64,000 nucleotides of DNA from Chlorocebus sabaeus (Eukaryota > Chordata > Mammalia > Primates > Cercopithecidae). The position numbers and the translations under genes were made by a program. Below are positions 21,641-31,860 of this stretch, piece after piece. Under the pieces are notes generated by a model. It saw only the letters and a list, made by a program, of their open reading frames with translations. It was not told the DNA's origin and ran no database searches. Location of the stretch: positions 186,001-250,000 of the forward strand of contig NW_027328103.1 in NCBI RefSeq assembly GCF_047675955.1, read 5' to 3'. How positions within the stretch are numbered: the stretch's first letter is position 1; the number at the start of each line of letters is the position of its first letter.

Positions 21641-24600
21641 GGAAAGAATCTTTCTGAGAAACTGCTCTGTGTTCTGTTAATTTATCTCACAGAGTTACAT
21701 CTTTCCCTTCAAGAAGCCTTTCGCTAAGGCTGTTCTTTGGAATTGGCAAAGGGATATTTGGAAGCCTATAGAGGGCTATGGTGAAAAAGGAAATATCTTC
21801 CGTTCAAAACTGGAAAGAAGCTTTCTGAGAAACTGCTCTGTGTTCTGTTAATTCATCTCACAGAGTTACATCTTTCCCTTCAAGTTGCCTTTCGCTAAGG
21901 CTGTTCTTGTGGAATTGGCAAAGGGATATTTGGAAGCCCATAGAGGGCTATGGTGAAAAAGGAAATATCTTCCGTTGAAAACTGGAAAGAAGCTTTCTGA
22001 GAAACTGCTCTGTGTTCTGTTAATTTATCTCACAGAGTTACATCTTTCCCTTCAAGAAGCCTTTCGCTAAGGCTGTTCTTGTGGAATTGGCAAAGGGATA
22101 TTTGGAAGCCCATAGAGGGCTATGGTGAAAAAGGAAATATCTTCCGTTCAAAACTGGAAAGAAGCATTGTGAGAAACTGCTCTGTGTTCTGTTAATTCAT
22201 CTCACAGAGTTACATCTTTCCCTTCAAGAAGCCTTTCGCTAAGGCTGTTCTTGTGGAATTGGCAAAGGGATATTTGGAAGCCCATAGAGGGCTATGGTGA
22301 AAAAGGAAATATCTTCCGTTCAAAACTGGAAAGAAGCTTTCTGAGAAACTGCTCTGTGTTCTGTTAATTCATCTCACAGAGTTACGTCTTTCCCTTCAAG
22401 AAGCCTTTCGCTAAGGCTGTTCTTGTGGAATTGGCAAAGGGATATTTGGAAGCCCATAGAGGGCTATGGTGAAAAAGGAAATATCTTCCGTTCAAAAGTG
22501 TAAAGAAGTTTTCTGAGAAACTGCTCTTTGTTCTGTTAATTCATCTCACAGAGTTACGTCTTTCCCTTCAAGAAGCCTTTCGCTAAGGCTGTTCTTGTGG
22601 AATTGGCAAAGGGATATTTGGGAGCCCATAGAGGGCTATGGTGAAAATGGAAATATCTTCCGTTCAAAACTGGAAAGAATCTTTCTGAGAAACTGCTCTG
22701 TGTTCTGTTAATTTATCTCAGAGAGTTACATCTTTCCCTTCAAGAAGCCTTTCGCTAAGGCTGTTCTTTGGAATTGGCAAAAGTATATTTGGAAGCCTAT
22801 AGAGGGCTATGGTGAAAAAGGAAATATATTCCGTTCAAAACTGGAAAGAAGCTTTCTGAGAAACTGCTCTGTGTTCTGTTGATTCATCTCACAGAGTTAC
22901 ATCTTTCCCTTCAAGAAGCCTTTCGCTAAGGCTGTTCTTGTGGAATTGGCAAAGGGATATTTGGAAGCCCATAGAGGGCTATGGTGAAAAAGGAAATATC
23001 TTCCGTTCAAAACTGGAAAGAAGCTTTCTGAGAAACTGCTCTGTGTTCTGTTAATTCATCTCACAGAGTTACATCTTTCCCTTCAAGAAGCCTTTCGCTA
23101 AGGCTGTTCTTGTGGAATTGGCAAAGGGATATTTGGAAGCCCATAGAGGGCTATGGTGAAAAAGGAAATATCTTCCGTTCAAAACTGGAAAGAAGCTTTC
23201 TGAGAAACTGCTCTGTGTTCTGTTAATTCATCTCACATAGTTACGTCTTTCCCTTCAAGAAGCCTTTCGCTAAGGCTGTTCTTGTGGAATTGGCAAAGGG
23301 ATATTTGGAAGCCCATAGAGGGCTATGGTGAAAAAGGAAATATCTTCCGTTCAAAACTGGAAAGAAGCTTTCTGAGAAACTGCTCTGTGTTCTGTTAATT
23401 CATCTCACAGAGTTACATCATTCCCTCAAGATGCCTTTCGCTACGGCTGTTCTTGTGGAATTGGCAAAGGGATATTTGGAAGCCCATAGAGGGCTATGGT
23501 GAAAAACCAAATATCTTCCGTTCAAAACTGGAAAGAAGCTTTCTGAGAACCTGCTCTGTGTTCTGTTAATTCATCTCACAGAGTTACATCTTTCCCTTCA
23601 AGAAGCCTTTAGCTAAGGCTGTTCTTGTGGAATTGGCAAAGGGATATTTGGAAGCCCATAGAGGGCTATGGTGAAAATGGAAATATCTTCCGTTCAAAAC
23701 TGTAAAGAAGCTTTGTGAGAAACTGCTCTGTGTTCTGTTAATTCATCTCAGAGAGTTACATCTTTCCCTTCAAGAAGCCTTTCGCTAAGGCTGTTCTTGT
23801 GGAATTGGCAAAGGGATATTTGGAAGCCCATAGAGGGCTATGGTGAAAAAGGAAATATCTTCCGTTCAAAACTGGAAAGAAGCTTTCTGAGAAACTGCTC
23901 TGTGTTCTGTTAATTCATCTCACAGAGTTACGTCTTTCCCTTCAAGAAGCCTTTCGCTAAGGCTGTTCTTGTGGAATTGGCAAAGGGATATTTGGAAGCC
24001 CATAGAGGGCTATGGTGAAATAGGAAATATCTTCCGTTCAAAACTGGAAAGAAGCTTTCTGAGAAACTGCTCTGTGTTCTGTTAATTCATCTCACAGAGT
24101 TACATCTTTCCCTTCAAGAAGCCTTTCGCTAAGGCTGTTCTTGTGGAATTGGCAAAGGGATATTTGGAAGCCCATAGAGGGCTATGGTGAAAAAGGAAAT
24201 ATCTTCCGTTCAAAACTGGAAAGAAGCTTTCTGAGAAACTGCTCTGTGTTATGTTAATTCATCTCACAGGGTTACATCTTTCCCTTCAAGAAGCCTTTCG
24301 CTAAGGGTGTTCTTGTGGAATTGGCAAAGGGATAATTGGAAGCCCATAGATGGCTATGGTGAAAAATGAAATATCTTCCGTTCAAAACTGGAAAGAAGCT
24401 TTCTGAGAAACTGCTCTGTGTTCTGTTAATTCATCTCACAGAATTACATCTTTCCCTTCAAGAAGCCTTTCGCTAAGGCTGTTCTTGTGGAATTGGCAAA
24501 GGGATATTTGGAAGCCCATAGAGGGCTATGGTGAAAAAGGAAATATCTTCCGTTCAAAACTGGAAAGAAGCTTTCTGAGAAACTGCTCTGTGTTCTGTTA

Positions 24601-25600
24601 ATTCATCTCAGAGAGTTACATCTTTCCCTTTAAGAAGCCTTTCGCTAAGGCTGTTCTTGTGGAATTGGCAAAGGGATATTTGGAAGCCCATAGAGGGCTA
24701 TGGTGAAAAAGGAAATATCTTCCGTTCAAAACTGGAAAGAAGCATTCTGAGAAACTGCTCTGTGTTCTGTTAATTCGTCTCACAGAGTTACATCATTCGC
24801 TCAAGATGCCTTTCGCTAAGGCTGTTCTTGTGGAATTGGCAAAGGGATATTTGCAAGCCCATAGAGGGCTATGGTGAAAAAGGAAATGTCTTCCGTTCAA
24901 AACTGGAAAGAAGCTTTCTGAGAAACTGCTCTGTGTTCTGTTAATTCACCTCACAGAGTTACATCTTTAACTTCAAGAAGCCTTTCGCTAAGGCTGTTCT
25001 TGTGGAATTGGCAAAGGGATATTTGGAAGCCCATAGAGGGCTATGGTGAAAAAGGAAATATCTTCCGTTCAAAACTGGAAAGAAGCTTTCTGAGAAACTG
25101 CTCTGTGTTCTGTTAATTCATCTCACAGGGTTACATCTTTCCCTTCAAGAAGTCTTTCGCTAAGGCTGTTCTTGTGGAATTGGCAAAGGGATATTTGGAA
25201 GCCCATAGGGGGATATGGTGAAAAAGGAAATATCTTCCTTTCAAAACTGGAAAGAAGCTTTCTGAGAAACTGCTCTGTGTTCTGTTAATTCATCTCACAG
25301 AGTTACGTCTTTCCCTTCAAGAAGCCTTTCGCTAAGGCTGTTCTTGGGGAATTGGCAAAGGGATATTTGGAAGCCCATAGAGGACTATGGTGAAAAAGGA
25401 AATATCTTCCGTTCAAAACTGGAAAGAAGCTTTATGAGAAACTGCTCTGTGTTCTGTTAATTCATCTCACAGAGTTACATCTTTCCCTTCAAGAAGCCTT
25501 TCGCTAAGGCTGTTCTTGTGGAATTGGCAAAGGGATATTTGGAAGCCCATAGAGGGCTATGGTGAAAATGGAAATATCTTCCGTTCAAAACTGGAAAGAA
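21640..25600. repeat. 23-monomer unit (3,952 bp), first of three related units
   Basis: AATCTTTCTGAG recurs at 21,649 and 25,601, 3,952 bp apart, which is 23 x 172 minus four (family-b monomers at 21.73 and 22.76 kb, family-a at 23.42 and 24.79 kb). Order of markers: CAAGTTGCC, CCGTTGAAAAC, AAGCATTGTG, AAGTTTTCTG, GGGAGCCC, TATATTCCG, GTTGATTC, CATAGTTACGTC, GAAAAACCAAAT with GAACCTGCTC, GTAAAGAAGCTTTGTG, GAAATAGG, GTTATGTTAA, GATAATTGG, CAGAATTAC, TTTAAGAAG, TTTGCAAGCC, CTTTAACTTC, AAGTCTTT, AGGGGGATATGG, GAGGACTATGG and CTTTATGAG. It also serves as the right part of block A2, matching 6.7-10.06 kb. Confidence 0.85.
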
Positions 25601-28520
25601 TCTTTCTGAGAAACTGCTCTGTGTTCTGTTAATTTATCTCACAGAGTTACATCTTTCCCTTCAAGAAGCCTTTCGCTAAGGCTGTTCTTTGGAATTGGCA
25701 AAGGGATATTTGGAAGCTTATAGAGGGCTATGGTGAAAAAGGAAATATCTTCCGTTCAAAACTGGAAAGAAGCTTTCTGAGAAACTGCTCTGTGTTCTGT
25801 TAATTCATCTCACAGAGTTACATCTTTCCCTTCAAGTTGCCTTTCGCTAAGGCTGTTCTTGTGGAATTGGCAAAGGGATATTTGGAAGCCCATAGAGGGC
25901 TAAGGTGAAAAAGGAAATATCTTCCGTTGAAAACTGGAAAGAAGCATTGTGAGAAACTGCTCTGTGTTCTGTTAATTCATCTCACAGAGTTACATCTTTC
26001 CCTTCAAGAAGCCTTTCGCTAAGGCTGTTCTTGTGGAATTGGCAAAGGGATATTTGGAAGCCCATAGAGGGCTATGGTGAAAAAGGAAATATCTTCCGTT
26101 CAAAACTGGAAAGAAGCTTTCTGAGAAACTGCTCTGTGTTCTGTTAATTCATCTCACATAGTTACGTCTTTCCCTTCAAGAAGCCTTTCGCTAAGGCTGT
26201 TCTTGTGGAATTGGCAAAGGGATATTTGGAAGCCCATAGAGGGCTATGGTGAAAAAGGAAATATCTTCCGTTCAAAACTGGAAAGAAGCTTTCTGAGAAA
26301 CTGCTCTGTGTTCTGTTAATTCATCTCACAGAGTTACATCATTCCCTCAAGATGCCTTTGGCTAAGGCTGTTCTTGTGGAATTGGCAAAGGGATATTTGG
26401 AAGCCCATAGAGGGCTATGGTGAAAAACCAAATATCTTCCGTTCAAAACTGGAAAGAAGCTTTCTGAGAACCTGCTCTGTGTTCTGTTAATTCACCTCAC
26501 AGAGTTACATCTTTCCCTTCAAGAAGCCTTTAGCTAAGGCTGTTCTTGTGGAATTGGCAAAGGGATATTTGGAAGCCCGTAGAGGGCTATGGTGAAAATG
26601 GAAATATCTTCCGTTCAAAACTGTAAAGAAGCTTTGTGAGAAACTGCTCTGTGTTCTGTTAATTCATCTCAGAGAGTTACATCTTTCCCTTCAAGAAGCC
26701 TTTCGCTAAGGCTGTTCTTGTGGAATTGGCAAAGGGATATTTGGAAGCCCATAGAGGGCTATGGTGAAAAAGGAAATATCTTCCGTTCAAAACTGGAAAG
26801 AAGCTTTCTGAGAAACTGCTCTGTGTTCTGTTAATTCATCTCACAGAGTTACGTCTTTCCCTTCAAGAAGCCTTTCGCTAAGGCTGTTCTTGTGGAATTG
26901 GCAAAGGGATATTTGGAAGCCCATAGAGGGCTATGGTGAAATAGGAAATATCTTCCGTTCAAAACTGGAAAGAAGCTTTCTGAGAAACTGCTCTGTGTTC
27001 TGTTAATTCATCTCACAGAGTTACATCTTTCCCTTCAAGAAGCCTTTCGCTAAGGCTGTTCTTGTGGAATTGGCAAAGGGATATTTGGAAGCCCATAGAG
27101 GGCTATGGTGAAAAAGGAAATATCTTCCGTTCAAAACTGGAAAGAAGCTTTCTGAGAAACTGCTCTGTGTTATGTTAATTCATCTCACAGGGTTACATCT
27201 TTCCCTTCAAGAAGCCTTTCGCTAAGGGTGTTCTTGTGGAATTGGCAAAGGGATAATTGGAAGCCCATAGATGGCTATGGTGAAAAATGAAATATCTTCC
27301 GTTCAAAACTGGAAAGAAGCTTTCTGAGAAACTGCTCTGTGTTCTGTTAATTCATCTCACAGAATTACATCTTTCCCTTCAAGAAGCCTTTCGCTAAGGC
27401 TGTTCTTGTGGAATTGGCAAAGGGATATTTGGAAGCCCATAGAGGGCTATGGTGAAAAAGGAAATATCTTCCGTTCAAAACTGGAAAGAAGCTTTCTGAG
27501 AAACTGCTCTGTGTTCTGTTAATTCATCTCAGAGAGTTACATCTTTCCCTTTAAGAGGCCTTTCGCTAAGGCTGTTCTTGTGGAATTGGCAAAGGGATAT
27601 TTGGAAGCCCATAGAGGGCTATGGTGAAAAAGGAAATATCTTCCGTTCAAAACTGGAAAGAAGCATTCTGAGAAACTGCTCTGTGTTCTGTTAATTCGTC
27701 TCACAGAGTTACATCATTCGCTCAAGATGCCTTTCGCTAAGGCTGTTCTTGTGGAATTGGCAAAGGGATATTTGCAAGCCCATAGAGGGCTATGGTGAAA
27801 AAGGAAATGTCTTCCGTTCAAAACTGGAAGGAAGCTTTCTGAGAAACTGCTCTGTGTTCTGTTAATTCACCTCACAGAGTTACATCTTTAACTTCAAGAA
27901 GCCTTTCGCTAAGGCTGTTCTTGTGGAATTGGCAAAGGGATATTTGGAAGCCCATAGAGGGCTATGGTGAAAAAGGAAATATCTTCCGTTCAAAACTGGA
28001 AAGAAGCTTTCTGAGAAACTGCTCTGTGTTCTGTTAATTCATCTCACAGGGTTACATCTTTCCCTTCAAGAAGTCTTTCGCTAAGGCTGTTCTTGTGGAA
28101 TTGGCAAAGGGATATTTGGAAGCCCATAGGGGGATATGGTGAAAAAGGAAATATCTTCCTTTCAAAACTGGAAAGAAGCTTTCTGAGAAACTGCTCTGTG
28201 TTCTGTTAATTCATCTCACAGAGTTACGTCTTTCCCTTCAAGAAGCCTTTCGCTAAGGCTGTTCTTGGGGAATTGGCAAAGGGATATTTGGAAGCCCATA
28301 GAGGACTATGGTGAAAAAGGAAATATCTTCCGTTCAAAACTGGAAAGAAGCTTTATGAGAAACTGCTCTGTGTTCTGTTAATTCATCTCACAGAGTTACA
28401 TCTTTCCCTTCAAGAAGCCTTTCGCTAAGGCTGTTCTTGTGGAATTGGCAAAGGGATATTTGGAAGCACATAGAGGGCTATGGTGAAAATGGAAATATCT
28501 TCCGTTCAAAACTGGAAAGA
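25600..28520. repeat. 17-monomer unit (2,921 bp), internally deleted copy
   Basis: The period from AATCTTTCTGAG at 25,601 to 28,522 is 2,921 bp, or 17 x 172 minus three. Compared with the 23-monomer unit it lacks six monomers in two places. One is lost by fusion inside CCGTTGAAAACTGG...AAGCATTGTG at about 25,930-25,945. Five are lost between that AAGCATTGTG monomer and the CATAGTTACGTC monomer at about 26,155. The remaining monomers match in order, with private changes such as GCTTATAGAGG (25,717), CTAAGGTG (25,900), TTTGGCTAAGG replacing TTTCGCTACGG (26,357) and AAGAGGCC (27,552). Confidence 0.85.
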
Positions 28521-31500
28521 ATCTTTCTGAGAAACTGCTCTGTGTTCTGTTAATTTATCTCACAGAGTTACATCTTTCCCTTCAAGAAGCCTTTCGCTAA
28601 GGCTGTTCTTTGGAATTGGCAAAGGGATATTTGGAAGCCTATAGAGGGCTATGGTGAAAAAGGAAATATCTTCCGTTCAAAACTGGAAAGAAGCTTTCTG
28701 AGAAACTGCTCTGTGTTCTGTTAATTCATCTCACAGAGTTACATCTTTCCCTTCAAGTTGCCTTTCGCTAAGGCTGTTCTTGTGGAATTGGCAAAGGGAT
28801 ATTTGGAAGCCCATAGAGGGCTATGGTGAAAAAGGAAATATCTTCCGTTGAAAACTGGAAAGAAGCTTTCTGAGAAACTGCTCTGTGTTCTGTTAATTTA
28901 TCTCACAGAATTACATCTTTCCCTTCAAGAAGCCTTTCGCTAAGGCTGTTCTTGTGGAATTGGCAAAGGGATATTTGGAAGCCCATAGAGGGCTATGGTG
29001 AAAAAGGAAATATCTTCCGTTCAAAACTGGAAAGAAGCATTGTGAGAAACTGCTCTGTGTTCTGTTAATTCATCTCACAGAGTTACATCTTTCCCTTCAA
29101 GAAGCCTTTCGCTAAGGCTGTTCTTGTGGAATTGGCAAAGGGATATTTGGAAGCCCATAGAGGGCTATGGTGAAAAAGGAAATATCTTCCGTTCAAAACT
29201 GGAAAGAAGCTTTCTGAGAAACTGCTCTGTGTTCTGTTAATTCATCTCACAGAGTTACGTCTTTCCCTTCAAGAAGCCTTTCGCTAAGGCTGTTCTTGTG
29301 GAATTGGCAAAGGGATATTTGGAAGCCCATAGAGGGCTATGGTGAAAAAGGAAATATCTTCCGTTCAAAAGTGTAAAGAAGTTTTCTGAGAAACTGCTCT
29401 TTGTTCTGTTAATTCATCTCACAGAGTTACGTCTTTCCCTTCAAGAAGCCTTTCGCTAAGGCTGTTCTTGTGGAATTGGCAAAGGGATATTTGGGAGCCC
29501 ATAGAGGGCTATGGTGAAAATGGAAATATCTTCCGTTCAAAACTGGAAAGAATCTTTCTGAGAAACTGCTCTGTGTTCTGTTAATTTATCTCAGAGAGTT
29601 ACATCTTTCCCTTCAAGAAGCCTTTCGCTAAGGCTGTTCTTTGGAATTGGCAAAGGTATATTTGGAAGCCTATAGAGGGCTATGGTGAAAAAGGAAATAT
29701 ATTCCGTTCAAAACTGGAAAGAAGCTTTCTGAGAAACTGCTCTGTGTTCTGTTGATTCATCTCACAGAGTTACATCTTTCCCTTCAAGAAGCCTTTCGCT
29801 AAGGCTGTTCTTGTGGAATTGGCAAAGGGATATTTGGAAGCCCATAGAGGGCTATGGTGAAAAAGGAAATATCTTCCGTTCAAAACTGGAAAGAAGCTTT
29901 CTGAGAAACTGCTCTGTGTTCTGTTAATTCATCTCACAGAGTTACATCTTTCCCTTCAAGAAGCCTTTCGCTAAGGCTGTTCTTGTGGAATTGGCAAAGG
30001 GATATTTGGAAGCCCAAAGAGGGCTATGGTGAAAAAGGAAATATCTTCCGTTCAAAACTGGAAAGAAGCTTTCTGAGAAACTGCTCTGTGTTCTGTTAAT
30101 TCATCTCACATAGTTACGTCTTTCCCTTCAAGAAGCCTTTCGCTAAGGCTGTTCTTGTGGAATTGGCAAAGGGATATTTGGAAGCCCATAGAGGGCTATG
30201 GTGAAAAAGGAAATATCTTCCGTTCAAAACTGGAAAGAAGCTTTCTGAGAAACTGCTCTGTGTTCTGTTAATTCATCTCACAGAGTTACATCATTCCCTC
30301 AAGATGCCTTTCGCTACGGCTGTTCTTGTGGAATTGGCAAAGGGATATTTGGAAGCCCATAGAGGGCTATGGTGAAAAAGGAAATATCTTCCGTTCAAAA
30401 CTGGAAAGAAGCTTTCTGAGAACCTGCTCTGTGTTCTGTTAATTCACCTCACAGAGTTACATCTTTCCCTTCAAGAAGCCTTTAGCTAAGGCTGTTCTTG
30501 TGGAATTGGCATAGGGATATTTGGAAGCCCATAGAGGGCTATGGTGAAAATGGAAATATCTTCCGTTCAAAACTGTAAAGAAGCTTTGTGAGAAACTGCT
30601 CTGTGTTCTGTTAATTCATCTCAGAGAGTTACATCTTTCCCTTCAAGAAGCCTTTCGCTAAGGCTGTTCTTGTGGAATTGGCAAAGGGATATTTGGAAGC
30701 CCATAGAGGGCTATGGTGAAAAAGGAAATATCTTCCGTTCAAAACTGGAAAGAAGCTTTCTGAGAAACTGCTCTGTGTTCTGTTAATTCATCTCACAGAG
30801 TTACGTCTTTCCCTTCAAGAAGCCTTTCGTTAAGGCTGTTCTTGTGGAATTGGCAAAGGGATATTTGGAAGCCCATAGAGGGCTATGGTGAAATAGGAAA
30901 TATCTTCCGTTCAAAACTGGAAAGAAGCTTTCTGAGAAACTGCTCTGTGTTCTGTTAATTCATCTCACAGAGTTACATCTTTCCCTTCAAGAAGCCTTTC
31001 GCTAAGGCTGTTCTTGTGGAATTGGCAAAGGGATATTTGGAAGCCCATAGAGGGCTATGGTGAAAAAGGAAATATCTTCCGTTCAAAACTGGAAAGAAGC
31101 TTTCTGAGAAACTGCTCTGTGTTATGTTAATTCATCTCACAGGGTTACATCTTTCCCTTCAAGAAGCCTTTCGCTAAGGGTGTTCTTGTGGAACTGGCAA
31201 AGGGATAATTGGAAGCCCATAGATGGCTATGGTGAAAAATGAAATATCTTCCGTTCAAAACTGGAAAGAAGCTTTCTGAGAAACTGCTCTGTGTTCTGTT
31301 AATTCATCTCACAGAATTACATCTTTCCCTTCAAGAAGCCTTTCGCTAAGGCTGTTCTTGTGGAATTGGCAAAGGGATATTTGGAAGCCCATAGAGGGCT
31401 ATGGTGAAAAAGGAAATATCTTCCGTTCAAAACTGGAAAGAAGCTTTCTGAGAAACTGCTCTGTGTTCTGTTAATTCATCTCAGAGAGTTACATCTTTCC

Positions 31501-31600
31501 CTTTAAGAAGCCTTTCGCTAAGGCTGTTCTTGTGGAATTGGCAAAGGGATATTTGGAAGCCCATAGAGGGCTATGGTGAAAAAGGAAATATCTTCCGTTC
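28520..31600. repeat. Third unit of the 23-monomer type, 3' truncated
   Basis: Colinear with 21.65-24.73 kb at a constant offset of 6,873 bp, checked at AAGTTTTCTG (29,381 against 22,508) and GTTATGTTAA (31,121 against 24,248). It keeps the five monomers missing from the 17-monomer unit. Private changes include CAGAATTAC at about 28,907, CCCAAAGAGG (30,013), GGCATAGGG (30,509) and TCGTTAAGG (30,828). At 30,365 the GAAAAACCAAAT marker reads GAAAAAGGAAAT while the linked GAACCTGCTC at 30,420 remains. It leaves homology at about 31.6 kb, where AAGCATTCTG is replaced by AAGCTTTCTG. Confidence 0.85.
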
Positions 31601-31860
31601 AAAACTGGAAAGAAGCTTTCTGAGAAACTGCTCTGTGTTCTGTTAATTCATCTCACAGAGTTACATCTTTCCCTTCAAGAAGCCTTTCGCTAAGGCTGTT
31701 CTTGTGGAATTGGCAAAGGGATATTTGGAAGCCCTTAGAGGGCTATGGTGAAAAAGGAAATATCTTCCGTTCAGACCTGGAAAGAGGCTTTCTGAGAAAC
31801 TGCTCTGTGTTCTGTTAATTCATCTCACAGAGTTACATCTTTCCCTTCAAGAAGCCTTTC
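31600..31860. repeat. Transition monomers (CCTTAGAGG / CAGACCTGG type)
   Basis: One to two monomers linking the truncated 23-monomer-type unit to the 22-monomer pair. The CCTTAGAGG plus CAGACCTGGAAAGAGG monomer here (31,733-31,790) also precedes the related blocks near 2.69, 10.25, 13.86, 17.64, 41.19, 50.29 and 55.97 kb. With 31.86-35.58 kb this stretch is colinear with 50.12-54.14 kb at an offset of 18,557 bp. Confidence 0.7.
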
